This document shows, piece by piece, positions 7,070-17,005 of a stretch of 64,000 bases of DNA. This stretch comes from SKLM01 sp964421785 (lineage in GTDB: Bacteria; Chloroflexota; Anaerolineae; B4-G1). The stretch covers positions 11,611 through 75,610 of the forward strand of contig CAYQZG010000002.1 of the NCBI GenBank assembly GCA_964421785.1, written 5' to 3'. How positions within the stretch are numbered: the first letter of the stretch is position 1; the number at the start of each line of letters is the position of its first letter. A program made the translations under genes and the position numbers. Under the pieces are notes generated by a model. It was not told the origin of the DNA. It did not search any database and saw nothing but the letters and a program-made list of their open reading frames with translations.

Positions 7070-9079
7070 ATGCTGTACTACGGCTGCGATTACTACCCTG
7101 AACACTGGCCTCAGTCCCGTTGGGAGGAAGACGCGCGCTTGATGGAGCAGGCGGGCTTCAACGTGGCTCGGATCGGCGAATTTGCGTGGACCAAGATGGA
7201 GCCGACCGAGGGCTGCTACGACTGGCAGTGGCTCGATCGGGCCATCGGCATCCTCGCCGATCACCACCTTCAGGTGGTGCTGGGCACGCCGACGGCCGCA
7301 CCACCGCCCTGGCTGACCACGGATCATCCCGAGATCCTGCCCCGGGATGAAGTGCGTCGCGTGCGGCACGCGGGCAGTCGTCGCCACTACTGCCCCAGCA
7401 GTCCCGTCTATCGCGACTACACGCGGAAGATCGTTACCTCACTGGCCGAGCGGTACGGTGGCGATGAGCGCGTCATCGGCTGGCAGACCGACAATGAGTT
7501 CGGTTGTCATGATACCGGTCGCTGCTACTGCGACGTCTGTGCCGCGCGCTTCCGCGCCTGGCTGCAGGAGCGCTACGGAACCCTGGATGCCTTGAACGAG
7601 GCCTGGGGTAGCGTCTTCTGGTCCGCTCTCTACTCGGATTGGGAGGAGATTCCTCTGCCCTGGGCGGCACCTGCCGAGCACAACCCCAGCCACGTGCTGG
7701 ACTTCTATCGCTTCAGCAGCGATTCACTGCGCGACTACCAGCAGCTGCAGATCGACATCCTGCGAGAGCACGCCCCTGACCAGTTCATCACCCACAATTT
7801 CATGTTGTTCCACTCGCGGGAGATGGACGGCTACGACCTGGCTGCGCCGCTTGATTTTGTCTCCTGGGACAACTACCATTTTCATGGGGCGATGCCCGCT
7901 ATCGTGGCGGCCACCCACGATTTGCGTTGGGGTATGAAGCGCCGCAACTATTGGGTGATGGAGCAGCAGGTGAGCAACGTCAACTGGGCTCCCTACAATC
8001 CTATCTTCCGCCCTGGCGAGGTGGGCCTCAAGGTATGGCAGAGTGTGGCCCATGGGGCCGATGGCATTGTCTACTTCCGCTGGCGGGCGGCAACGTTGGG
8101 GGCAGAGCTGTATCACTCCGGCTTGCTGGATCACGGGGGGCGGCCCACGCGCGGTTACGCCGAGGCCAGCGAGATTGGCCAGGCCTTGCTGACCCTGGCT
8201 CCGCTCCTGCAGGAGAGCGTCCCTCAGGCCGAGGTTGTCCTTCTCCACGACTACGCGTCGCGCTGGTCGTTGGATCTGCAGCCGCACAATCGAGACCTGA
8301 GCGACGACGAGGCATTCCGGCGCGCCTTGATGGGACCCTACGAAGCGCTCTGGCGGCGCAACGTGTCGGTGCACATCCTGCCCGCCCGCGACAACGGCTG
8401 CGTCAGCCACGATATTTCGGATTACAAGGTCGTCGTTCTCCCAGCGCTGAATCTACTGAGCCGTGTGGACGCCGAGCGGTTGGCGGCCTATGTAGAGGGC
8501 GGTGGCGCCCTGATTGCCACGGCGCGCTCGGGCTTCAAGGATCGGCGCGGGCAGGTGCCGGGCCCACCGCCGGGTCATCTGGCCGATCTGATGGGCGTCA
8601 CCGTCGAGGCATTCGACTCGCTCCCGCCGGAGCGGGTCAATCGTGTGCGATTTGTGGAGGGCCCAACAGGGAGAGCACCGGTCTCGCTCTGGTTTGAGGT
8701 GCTGACCCCCACGGTGGCGCGTCCGCTGGCCGTCTATGAGGACGAGTGTTACGCCGGGCGTCCGGCGGTCACCATACGGGAGCTGGGCCAGGGTCAGGCG
8801 ATCTATGTGGGCGTGTTGGCGGGGTCAGATTTCTACAGGCTGCTGTTCGACTGGCTGCTGCCGACGGCGGACGTGGCGCTGCCCCTGGAGACGCCCGACG
8901 GTGTCGAGGCGGTGGAGCGGGTTGGGCCGGCGGGGAGCATCCTATTTCTGCTCAATCACAACTCTGCGCCGGCGACGGTGATGCTGCCGAAGGGGACCGT
9001 GGACGCGTTGACCGGCAGCCCATGCGGACCCTCGATAGAGATGCCCGCGCGCGGGATCGTGGTCTGCCGGCACCGGTAA
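7070..9079 (+). CDS. Beta-galactosidase, glycoside hydrolase family 42
   Basis: 669 aa from the ATG at 7070, which has AGGAG 5 nt upstream and begins MLYYGCDYYPEHWP, the usual GH42 N-terminus; an ATG at 7031 adds 13 unconserved residues. Family order: TIM barrel (1-390), trimerisation domain (about 395-590), small C-terminal beta domain. The acid/base Glu143 lies in TDNEFGCHD; the nucleophile is Glu298 in YWVMEQQVSNVNW. Cys108, Cys152, Cys154 and Cys157 form the zinc-site cluster of family members. No signal peptide, so it acts in the cytoplasm on imported galactosides. Confidence 0.94.
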   Translation: MLYYGCDYYPEHWPQSRWEEDARLMEQAGFNVARIGEFAWTKMEPTEGCYDWQWLDRAIGILADHHLQVVLGTPTAAPPPWLTTDHPEILPRDEVRRVRHAGSRRHYCPSSPVYRDYTRKIVTSLAERYGGDERVIGWQTDNEFGCHDTGRCYCDVCAARFRAWLQERYGTLDALNEAWGSVFWSALYSDWEEIPLPWAAPAEHNPSHVLDFYRFSSDSLRDYQQLQIDILREHAPDQFITHNFMLFHSREMDGYDLAAPLDFVSWDNYHFHGAMPAIVAATHDLRWGMKRRNYWVMEQQVSNVNWAPYNPIFRPGEVGLKVWQSVAHGADGIVYFRWRAATLGAELYHSGLLDHGGRPTRGYAEASEIGQALLTLAPLLQESVPQAEVVLLHDYASRWSLDLQPHNRDLSDDEAFRRALMGPYEALWRRNVSVHILPARDNGCVSHDISDYKVVVLPALNLLSRVDAERLAAYVEGGGALIATARSGFKDRRGQVPGPPPGHLADLMGVTVEAFDSLPPERVNRVRFVEGPTGRAPVSLWFEVLTPTVARPLAVYEDECYAGRPAVTIRELGQGQAIYVGVLAGSDFYRLLFDWLLPTADVALPLETPDGVEAVERVGPAGSILFLLNHNSAPATVMLPKGTVDALTGSPCGPSIEMPARGIVVCRHR

Positions 9080-9104
9080 GGCAATTGGAGCTGTCGAGAT
9101 CTCT

Positions 9105-10529
9105 ATGCCAAAGATTGCGTTCATTGGTGCCGGTAGCACGGTCTTCGCCAAACGCTTGTTGGTCGATATCCTCTGCTTTCCGGCATTGGCCGATGTCACA
9201 ATCAGCCTTCAAGACATCGACATTGAGCGCCTACACACGTCAGAAGTCGTAAGCCGCAAGGTGGCCCAGTCCCTGGGGGTAAATCCGACGATCAAGGCTA
9301 CAACTGATCGTCGGGCCGCCCTGGAAGGTGCTGATTATGCCATATGCATGATCCAGGTAGGCGGCTACGAGCCGGCCACGGTGATCGACTTCGAAATACC
9401 CAAGTCATACGGCCTGCGTCAGACCATCGGCGACACCCTGGGCATCGGTGGCATCATGCGTGGGCTGCGCACCATACCGGTTCTGCTGGAGATGTGCCGC
9501 GATATGGAGGACCTCTGCCCTGACGTCACCTTCCTAAACTACGTCAACCCGATGGCTATGAACTGCTGTGCGCTCAGTCGAGCCAGCGCCATCAACACCA
9601 TCGGTCTGTGTCACAGCGTTCAGGGCACCGCCAGGCAGCTGGCTGCGGACATCGACGTGCCGATTGAGGAGATCGACTACCTGTGCGCGGGCATCAATCA
9701 CTTGGCGTTCTATCTGCGCTTTGAGCGCAAGATGGAGGGTGGCGTGGAGAACCTCTATCCACGCATCCGCCGGGTGATTGAGGAGGATCGCGTTCCCGCT
9801 TGGAACCGGGTGCGCTATGAAGTCTTCTCCAAGCTCGGCTACTTCGTCACCGAGTCGAGCGAGCATTTCGCCGAGTATGTGCCCTGGTTTATCAAACGGG
9901 ATCGCCCTGACTTGATTGAGCGATTCAATATCCCACTCGATGAGTATCCTCATCGCTGCGAGAACCAGATCGCTATGTGGAACGTGATGCGCGATTGGAT
10001 GGAGCACACCGATACCTCCATTGATGAGCCGCCGGCCGGTGTGATCAACGAACTGCGTGAACGATTGGGCACGGACGAGGTGGCGTCTGGCTTTGTGCAA
10101 GAGGTCTTCACCATGAGGCCCAGTCACGAGTACGCTGCTCAAATCATCCATAGCATGGAGACGGGCGCGCCCAGGGTGATATACGGCAATGTCCCTAACC
10201 GCGGGCTTATCGACAACTTGCCTGAGGGCTGCATCGTGGAAGTGCCATGTCTGGTGAATGAGAACGGCGTGCGGCCGACTCGGGTCGGCGCGCTGCCGCC
10301 GCACTTGGCCGCTTTGATGCGGACGAACGTCAACGTGCAGGCGCTCACCGTCGAGGCGGCCCTGACTCGGAGACGGGAGCACATCTATCACGCGGCGATG
10401 CTCGATCCACACACCGCTGCAGAGTTGGATCTGGATCAGATCTGGCGTCTGGTGGATGACTTGATCGAGGCGCACGGCGATTGGCTACCTACGTATCGCT
10501 TGGCGCACCCGCTTGGAGTCCTCCACTGA
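9105..10529 (+). CDS. melA: Alpha-galactosidase/alpha-glucosidase, glycoside hydrolase family 4 (MelA-like)
   Basis: 474 aa. GH4 enzymes use NAD+ and a divalent metal (usually Mn2+) in an oxidation-elimination mechanism. The N-terminal Rossmann motif KIAFIGAGSTVFAK binds NAD+. NYVNPMAMNCCALS and GLCHSVQGT (metal-ligand Cys near residue 170) and GINHLAFYL are the family motifs closest to E. coli MelA. Cytoplasmic. Together with the GH42 enzyme and galactokinase it would take apart raffinose-family or other mixed galactosides. The sugar specificity is inferred. Confidence 0.9.
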   Translation: MPKIAFIGAGSTVFAKRLLVDILCFPALADVTISLQDIDIERLHTSEVVSRKVAQSLGVNPTIKATTDRRAALEGADYAICMIQVGGYEPATVIDFEIPKSYGLRQTIGDTLGIGGIMRGLRTIPVLLEMCRDMEDLCPDVTFLNYVNPMAMNCCALSRASAINTIGLCHSVQGTARQLAADIDVPIEEIDYLCAGINHLAFYLRFERKMEGGVENLYPRIRRVIEEDRVPAWNRVRYEVFSKLGYFVTESSEHFAEYVPWFIKRDRPDLIERFNIPLDEYPHRCENQIAMWNVMRDWMEHTDTSIDEPPAGVINELRERLGTDEVASGFVQEVFTMRPSHEYAAQIIHSMETGAPRVIYGNVPNRGLIDNLPEGCIVEVPCLVNENGVRPTRVGALPPHLAALMRTNVNVQALTVEAALTRRREHIYHAAMLDPHTAAELDLDQIWRLVDDLIEAHGDWLPTYRLAHPLGVLH

Positions 10530-10572
10530 TCTTTGTAGAGTTCCCTCTTGTGAGTAAGGTGGTAGCAGAGCT

Positions 10573-11718
<1,146 letters not shown>

Positions 11719-11733
11719 AATCCTCCTCCTCCG

Positions 11734-11780
11734 ACGGCGGACGATGGACGATGGAGGGTGAACGATGGACGGGGGAGAGC
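11734..11780 (+). repeat. Type D repeat (GGCGGACGATGGAC-rich)
   Basis: Contains ACGGCGGACGATGGAC and a following ACGATGGACGGGGGAGAGCG. The second part recurs exactly at 19588-19614, a variant at 28645-28665, and ACGGCGGACGATGGAG at 52443-52458, where it forms part of a ribosome binding site. Confidence 0.6.
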
Positions 11781-11782
11781 GG

Positions 11783-11866
11783 GCGCTCTACTCGGAAGTT
11801 GTGATTCGCGAAGCACAGGCTCCGAAGAACGTCGGGCAAATGGTTGATGCGGACTGGCACGGTGTC
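11783..11866 (+). pseudogene. Fragment of a NifU-like scaffold gene
   Basis: 84 nt align without gaps to 33345-33428 of the intact NifU-like gene with 7 mismatches (about 92 percent). The reading frame gives LYSEVVIREAQAPKNVG and QMVDADWHGV. Similarity ends abruptly on both sides and no start or remaining domain is present, so this is a broken duplicate joined to unrelated sequence. It sits in the 570-bp region between galK and the ferredoxin gene. Confidence 0.75.
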
Positions 11867-11923
11867 TTCCACTGGCCGCGGCTCTGAGCCCAGGGTGTGG
11901 TCGCGGCGAGAATCACGCAGCCC

Positions 11924-12064
11924 CAGGTTGTGTTTATGGACGTGCTCGCCAACACGAGTATTGTCCGTTGCAAACCCGATCACCTGTCCGTAGCGGAAAA
12001 TCGGCGCATCGATGCGGATCTCCTCCAAGGCGATCTTGTGCCCGCTGGGGATGGATTGGCGCAT
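11924..12064 (-). pseudogene. SAF-domain fragment of an altronate dehydratase-like (UxaA) gene
   Basis: Minus-strand reading frame MRQSIPSGHKIALEEI followed by IFRYGQVIGFATDNT and GEHVHKHNL. This matches the SAF domain of UxaA-type sugar acid dehydratases (GHKIAL, YGxVIGxAT, GxHVHxHN). The first ~40 residues of the domain and everything after HNL are missing; beyond it the frame runs antisense through the NifU fragment. AGGAAAGAG precedes the ATG, so a minimal peptide could still be made, but a decayed gene is the simpler reading. Confidence 0.6.
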
Positions 12065-12146
12065 GGTGATCTCTTTCCTGTCCGTATCTCATGCCAGGGT
12101 TGATCCACGTCAAATAGTCGCCCCATTCTATCTGCGGCGTTGCTCC

Positions 12147-12175
12147 TTGACAAGCAGGTCGCCAGGTTGTATACT
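12147..12175 (+). promoter_or_regulatory. Consensus sigma70 promoter for the ferredoxin-AOR operon
   Basis: TTGACA (12147-12152), 17-nt spacer, TATACT (12170-12175), the same boxes and spacing as the lacI promoter. Confidence 0.8.
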
Positions 12176-12291
12176 GAACCACCCTGCATGCTGTGGGTAT
12201 TGTCGAGGATACCCACGGATGCGGCGTGGGATGTGGCGCAATTCCCGACGAAGTTGATGCCTTGTCATCTATGGTTGCCGAGGAAGGGAAA

Positions 12292-12708
12292 GTGACAAAG
12301 CGCCTTTCTGTCGTTGACATAGACCGTTGCGTCGGTTGCCAATCGTGTATGTTCGCCTGCAGTCGGCGGACGGGGCAAGGTGGGCTGGCAGCCTCTCGCA
12401 TCGGGGTTCACTCGGCGGGCGGGATGCGCCGCGGATTCGTCGTCGTGGTCTGCCGGGCCTGCGCCGATCCGCCGTGCGCCCGCGTCTGTCCCACCGATGC
12501 GCTGGTGCCGCGGGAGGGGGGCGGCGTGCGGCTGAAGGACGATCTGTGCATCGGCTGCGGGCACTGCGTTGAGGCCTGTCCGCTGGGTGCGGTCTTCTGG
12601 GACACAGCACAGAACAAGCCCCAGATCTGCGTCTACTGCGGCTATTGTGCTCCCTATTGCCCCTACGACGTCATCGCGTTGGAGGAGGTGGGCCATGCTG
12701 AAGCGTGA
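12292..12708 (+). CDS. Four-cluster ferredoxin-like electron carrier partner of AOR
   Basis: About 138 aa with 16 cysteines in four groups: CVGCQSCMFAC, CRACADPPCARVC, CIGCGHCVEAC and CVYCGYCAPYC. This is the arrangement of HycB/CooF/DmsB-like proteins that bind four [4Fe-4S] clusters. The GTG at 12292 is preferred because AGGAAGG lies just upstream; the ATG at 12271 lacks a site. The stop overlaps the AOR start by 14 nt, so the two are co-translated and the protein most likely carries electrons from the oxidoreductase. Confidence 0.88.
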   Translation: MTKRLSVVDIDRCVGCQSCMFACSRRTGQGGLAASRIGVHSAGGMRRGFVVVVCRACADPPCARVCPTDALVPREGGGVRLKDDLCIGCGHCVEACPLGAVFWDTAQNKPQICVYCGYCAPYCPYDVIALEEVGHAEA

Positions 12709-14449
12709 TCCGCTGCGGCGTGTGTTGACGATCGATCTCTCCCGCCGCCGCTCCTGGGTTGAGGAGCGGCCTGATCTCTTTGAGCGGAACCTGGGCGGGG
12801 CCGGGGTGGCGAGCCAGCTGTTGGGGGAGGAGTGTCCGACGGGTGCCGATCCCCTCAGCCCGGAGAACCCGATCGTGTTCGCCGTCGGACCGTTGGTTGG
12901 CCTTTTCCCTATGGCCTCCAAGACGGTGTCGATGTTCAAGTCGCCGCATACGGGAGAGCTGGGGGAGAGCCACGCCGGGGGGAGAAGCGCCGTGGCCATC
13001 CGTCTGGCCGGGTACGGAGCGATGGTCATCCGCGGCGCCAGCACCATGCCCGTCTACCTGGTCATCGACGGGGATCAGGTGCACTTCCGTGACGCCTCCG
13101 CTCTGTGGGGCATGCGCTCTAGCTACACCGTGGGAGATATCCTCCGCGAGCGAGAGCCCGGCTCTGGCTACCGCACCATCATGCGCATCGGACGGGCCGG
13201 AGAGCGGTGCGTCTCCTACGCCTGCGTTATCACCGAGACGTACCGGCACTTTGGACGGCTGGGGCTGGGGGCGGTCTTCGGCAGCAAGCGGCTGAAGGGT
13301 ATGGTCATCATCGGCGATCGCTCGTTGGATGTGGCGGATCGCCGGGCCTACCGCCAAACCTACGACGCGATCTTCAACGCCGCCACCAAGTCCGAGCTGA
13401 TGCGGAAGTACCACGATCTGGGCACGCCAATGAACGTCCTGCCCTTGAACGAGATGGGCGCGCTGCCGACGCGAAATCTGCAGCAAGCTCGCTTTGAGGA
13501 AGCCGAGGCTATCTCGGGCGAGCTCATGGCGCAGCAGTATCTGGGCCGGCGGCTGGCCTGCGCGCACTGCCCGGTGGCCTGCATTCATCTGGCCGCCCTG
13601 CGCGTCCCCCATCCTGACGAGCCGTACTTCTATAAGACATCTATGCTGGGCTACGACTACGAACCGATCTACGCCTTGGGCAGCATGGTCGGTGGCTCGG
13701 ACGTGAGCGGGATGCTGCGGCTGATGGACGAGGTGGAGGTCCAGGGGCTGGACGCGATGAGCACGGGCGTGGTGCTCGCTTGGGCGACGGAGGCCCTGGA
13801 AAGTGGGATCATCTCCACAGAGGAGACCGACGGGCTCGAGCTGGGATGGGGTGACTATGAGACTTACATCGAGGCTGCCCGGCGCATCGTGGGCCAACCC
13901 ACCGACTTCTACCGAGCGCTGGCGGGCGGCGTGGAGCACGCCGCTTCGGTCTACGGTGGAGAGGGTTTCGCTCTCGCCTTCGGGGGGAACGAGATGCCAG
14001 GGTACCACACGGGACCGGCAGCTCATATGACCTATCTGACCGGTGCGCGCCACAGTCACCTGGACAGCGGTGGGTACGGTGTGGATCAGAGGGCAGCCGG
14101 CAAGGATGAGGTCCTTGACCCCGAGGGGGTGGCCGATTCCCTGCTGGAGGAGGAGCGCTGGCGACAAGTGCTCGCTAGCCTGGTGGTCTGCTTCTTCGCC
14201 CGCGGCGTCTATACTATGGATAGGGTTCGGCGCGCTCTTTCAGTAGCGGGGATCGATCGCTCTGAGGATGACCTGCTCGAGCTGGGCGCCGAAGTTTTGC
14301 GCCAGAAATACGACTTCAAGGTGCGGGAAGGGTTCGACGCCGAGGCATTGCGCATCCCCGAGCGCATCCTGGAGACCCGATCTCCGTTGGGTGAGCTTAA
14401 TCAGGACTTCCTGCGGCAGGCGATCCATCACTTCGTGGAGAATGTGTAG
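12695..14449 (+). CDS. Aldehyde:ferredoxin oxidoreductase family protein (tungsto-/molybdopterin)
   Basis: 584 aa, full family length. Oxidises aldehydes to acids with ferredoxin; the cofactor is a bis-pterin tungsten (or Mo) centre plus one [4Fe-4S] cluster. The N-terminal domain starts RVLTIDLSRRRSWVE and holds SHAGGRSAVAIRLAGYGAMV; cluster cysteines appear in LACAHCPVACIHL; the C-terminal KYDFKVREGFD is a family hallmark. The ATG at 12695 has GGAGGAGGTG upstream inside the ferredoxin gene. Substrate unknown. Its position between sugar genes fits glyceraldehyde or another sugar aldehyde, but that is a guess. Confidence 0.9.
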   Translation: MLKRDPLRRVLTIDLSRRRSWVEERPDLFERNLGGAGVASQLLGEECPTGADPLSPENPIVFAVGPLVGLFPMASKTVSMFKSPHTGELGESHAGGRSAVAIRLAGYGAMVIRGASTMPVYLVIDGDQVHFRDASALWGMRSSYTVGDILREREPGSGYRTIMRIGRAGERCVSYACVITETYRHFGRLGLGAVFGSKRLKGMVIIGDRSLDVADRRAYRQTYDAIFNAATKSELMRKYHDLGTPMNVLPLNEMGALPTRNLQQARFEEAEAISGELMAQQYLGRRLACAHCPVACIHLAALRVPHPDEPYFYKTSMLGYDYEPIYALGSMVGGSDVSGMLRLMDEVEVQGLDAMSTGVVLAWATEALESGIISTEETDGLELGWGDYETYIEAARRIVGQPTDFYRALAGGVEHAASVYGGEGFALAFGGNEMPGYHTGPAAHMTYLTGARHSHLDSGGYGVDQRAAGKDEVLDPEGVADSLLEEERWRQVLASLVVCFFARGVYTMDRVRRALSVAGIDRSEDDLLELGAEVLRQKYDFKVREGFDAEALRIPERILETRSPLGELNQDFLRQAIHHFVENV

Positions 14450-14485
14450 ATACGGCGACGATCTATCGCGCGATAGAGCGATAAA

Positions 14486-14592
14486 GCGATTGGCTGGGCG
14501 CGGTCAGCGGCTTAGCTGCGCACGCTTGGTGATAGAGCGGGTCGCGGGCGACCTCGCTCACGCTGCGCTTACGGCGATTTCGCCCAGGCACC
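14486..14592 (+). repeat. Composite of type H, A and B repeats
   Basis: GCGATTGGCTGGGCGCGGTC starts a type H copy (others at 15541, 35939, 44849). It is followed by a type A core (CGCTGCGCTTACGGCG) and a type B end (GGCGATTTCGCCCAGGCACC). It fills most of the 212-bp gap between AOR and the kinase; no other feature is seen there. Confidence 0.7.
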
Positions 14593-14661
14593 TTGAATGG
14601 CCTATGGCTCTCAAGGATTGCCGAGAATGGGTGTCTCAGTGTAGACTACGCGAGGTAGTGT

Positions 14662-15573
14662 ATGACTCTCTACGGTGGCATTGAAGCGGGCGGCACCAAA
14701 TTCGTCTGCGCGGTAGGCAGCGGTCCGGAGGACATTCGGGCTGAGGAGCGGTTCCCTACCACGACACCAGGCGAGACAATTGAGCGCGCCATTGACTTCT
14801 TGCGACCTCATCGGTTGGACCTGACGGCCGTCGGGGTTGCCTCGTTCGGCCCGGTCGACCTCGATCCGCGCTCGCCTCGCTATGGTTTCATCACCACCAC
14901 GCCTAAACCCGGCTGGGCGCAGACCGACATCGTCGGGGCTATCCGGCGAGCGCTGGATCTGCCGGTGGGCTTCGACACGGACGTGAACGGCGCAGCTCTG
15001 GGCGAGCATCGCTGGGGCGCGGCGCAGGGGCTGAATACATTCATCTACCTCACCATCGGTACTGGCATCGGAGGTGGGGGTATGGTGGGGGGGCAGCTGA
15101 TGCACGGTTTGATCCACCCGGAGATGGGGCACATTCTTCTGCCCCACGATTGGGAGGCGGATCCTTTTCCCGGCATCTGTCCCTTTCATGGCGATTGCCT
15201 GGAAGGGCTGGCAACGGGGCCGGCCTTGGAGGCCCGTTGGGGCCAGCCAGCGGACACGCTGCCGCCGGACCATTCGGCGTGGCCACTTGAGGCGCGCTAT
15301 CTGGCACTGGGCCTGATCAACGTGATCTGCACCATCTCGCCGCAGCGCATCATCATAGGGGGCGGCGTGATGAACCAGCAGCAGCTGTTTCCGATGGTGC
15401 GGATGGACGTGCAGGAGCTCCTCAATGGCTACGTGCAGGCGCCGGAGATCCTGGAGGACATCAATGCTTACATCGTGCCGCCAGCGCTGGGAGGCCGCGC
15501 CGGGGTGCTGGGTGCCATCGCACTGGCAGCAAGCGGGAAGGCGATTGGCTGGGCGGGGCCAGCTTGGCGATAG
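14662..15573 (+). CDS. ROK-family sugar kinase, probable fructokinase
   Basis: 303 aa. Phosphorylates a hexose with ATP. Motifs: GGIEAGGTKFVCAVG (phosphate loop), GVASFGPVD, TIGTGIGGG, HPEMGHI and the zinc-site segment CPFHGDCLEGLATGPALE, all typical of the YdhR/ScrK-like fructokinases in the ROK family. The last ~11 residues (AIGWAGPAWR) and the stop codon come from a type H repeat, so the tail is not native to the family. A GH32 remnant follows directly, supporting a former sucrose/fructan unit. Confidence 0.85.
   Translation: MTLYGGIEAGGTKFVCAVGSGPEDIRAEERFPTTTPGETIERAIDFLRPHRLDLTAVGVASFGPVDLDPRSPRYGFITTTPKPGWAQTDIVGAIRRALDLPVGFDTDVNGAALGEHRWGAAQGLNTFIYLTIGTGIGGGGMVGGQLMHGLIHPEMGHILLPHDWEADPFPGICPFHGDCLEGLATGPALEARWGQPADTLPPDHSAWPLEARYLALGLINVICTISPQRIIIGGGVMNQQQLFPMVRMDVQELLNGYVQAPEILEDINAYIVPPALGGRAGVLGAIALAASGKAIGWAGPAWR
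15541..15573 (+). repeat. Type H repeat forming the kinase C-terminus
   Basis: GCGATTGGCTGGGCGGGGCC then AGCTTGGCGATAG; it contains the inverted pair GGCTGG/CCAGC and supplies the TAG stop of the kinase. Copies at 14486, 35939 and 44849. Confidence 0.7.
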
Positions 15574-15574
15574 A

Positions 15575-15760
15575 GACGGCACTATCCATTTAGGCCATGC
15601 GGTTAGCGATGATCTGGTGGACTGGGAGGATCTGCTTATGGCGCTGGCACCCACGCCAGATTGATCGGTCGCCTGAGACTGCGGTGTTCGGGGGACGAAC
15701 AGGAGCAGACGCGCATCGTCTACCGATCGGCAGAGGGGCATTTGGTCATCGAGGTGGTGG
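15575..15760 (+). pseudogene. Remnant of a GH32 beta-fructosidase gene
   Basis: Frame 15575-15664 reads DGTIHLGHAVSDDLVDWEDL then LMALAPTPD. This matches the GH32 block WGHAxSxDLxxWxxLPxALxP and ends in a stop. About 20 nt later, in another frame, CSGDEQEQTRIVYRSAEGHL resembles the C-terminal beta-sandwich region of GH32. Roughly 400 residues including the active-site aspartate and glutamate are missing. The N-terminal block is convincing, the C-terminal block less so. The rest of this 298-bp interval holds only the aldolase ribosome binding site. Confidence 0.6.
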
Positions 15761-15871
15761 GACAAGTAGATAAGCTGTTGACTGCAGACATTGACAGGCG
15801 AGGCGTGCTCGGAGCAGTGACGCCGTACGATGTGGACAAAGGGGACAAAAGGCATCCCAAGGAGAAAGGAT

Positions 15872-17005
15872 ATGTCAAGCATAAGAGATGAGATCGCCCC
15901 TGGCGTTGTGACTGGGGATGATGTGCAAACGCTTCTGGCCTTCGCCAAAGCGGAGGGGTTCGCTCTACCCGCTGTGAACGTGGTGGGCACCAACACCGTC
16001 AATGCCGCCCTGGAGACGGCCCGAGAGGTCAACTCGCCGATCATGATTCAGTTCTCAAACGGTGGTGCTAAGTTTTTTGCCGGTAGGGGGTTGGGTAACG
16101 AGAATCAACGGGCGGCCATCGCGGGAGCTGTGTCTGGCGCCCAGCACGTGCGTCAAATGGCGCGATTGTACGGCGTCTCCGTCATCGTGCATACCGACCA
16201 CGCCGCGAGGAAGCTGCTTCCCTGGATTGACGGCTTGCTGGATGCAGGCGAAGCGTACTATGAGGAGCACGGTGAGCCCCTATACAGTTCGCACATGCTC
16301 GACCTGTCGGAGGAACCACTGGAGGAGAACGTCGAGACGTGCAAGCGGTATCTGGAGCGCATGAGCAGGATCGATATGACTCTGGAGCTCGAGTTGGGCA
16401 TCACCGGTGGCGAAGAGGACGGCGTGGATCACAGCGGCCTCGACAGCTCTCGCCTGTACACGCAGCCCGAGGAGGTGGCCTACGCGTACCAGGAGTTGAT
16501 GGAGGTCAGCGACAAGTTTACCATCGCCGCCGCCTTCGGGAACGTCCACGGGGTGTACAAGCCCGGCGCCGTGACGCTGCGTCCCAAGATCCTGCATAAC
16601 TGCCAGGAATACATTGAGGAGAAGCTAGGCACGGACGGCAAGCCGGTCAACTTCGTGTTCCACGGCGGTTCGGGATCGAGCCTGGCTGACATCCGGGAGG
16701 CTGTCTCCTACGGTGTGGTCAAGTTCAACATCGATACCGACACCCAGTGGGCTTTCTGGGATGGGGTGAGGAGGTATGTCCGGGAGAATGAAGCGTATCT
16801 ACAGAGCCAAATCGGCAACCCGGAAGGTGATGACCTCCCCAATAAGAAGTACTATGATCCTCGAGTATGGTTGAGACAGGGCGAGGAGTCCTTCAAGGCC
16901 CGATTGAGGAGAGCCTTCGAGGACTTGAACAACGTGAATACCCTGGCAGGACAGGTACCGGTGGGAGGTGGCCGAGAGCGGCCCGAGGACGGGCTTGACG
17001 GATGA
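15872..17005 (+). CDS. fba: Class II fructose-1,6-bisphosphate aldolase (FbaA type)
   Basis: 377 aa from the ATG at 15872 (AAGGAGAAAGG upstream, beginning SSIRDEIAPGVVTGDDV like E. coli FbaA). A zinc enzyme that cleaves fructose bisphosphate. VIVHTDHAARKLLPWIDGLL carries the catalytic Asp and zinc His; LELELGITGGEEDGVDH, AAFGNVHGVYKPG and NFVFHGGSGSS supply the remaining zinc and phosphate ligands. The upstream sequence GGGGACAAAAGGCATCCC is a type C repeat that merges with the ribosome binding site. Its TGA overlaps the ATG of the hydrogenase small subunit (ATGA), an unusual coupling. Confidence 0.93.
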   Translation: MSSIRDEIAPGVVTGDDVQTLLAFAKAEGFALPAVNVVGTNTVNAALETAREVNSPIMIQFSNGGAKFFAGRGLGNENQRAAIAGAVSGAQHVRQMARLYGVSVIVHTDHAARKLLPWIDGLLDAGEAYYEEHGEPLYSSHMLDLSEEPLEENVETCKRYLERMSRIDMTLELELGITGGEEDGVDHSGLDSSRLYTQPEEVAYAYQELMEVSDKFTIAAAFGNVHGVYKPGAVTLRPKILHNCQEYIEEKLGTDGKPVNFVFHGGSGSSLADIREAVSYGVVKFNIDTDTQWAFWDGVRRYVRENEAYLQSQIGNPEGDDLPNKKYYDPRVWLRQGEESFKARLRRAFEDLNNVNTLAGQVPVGGGRERPEDGLDG

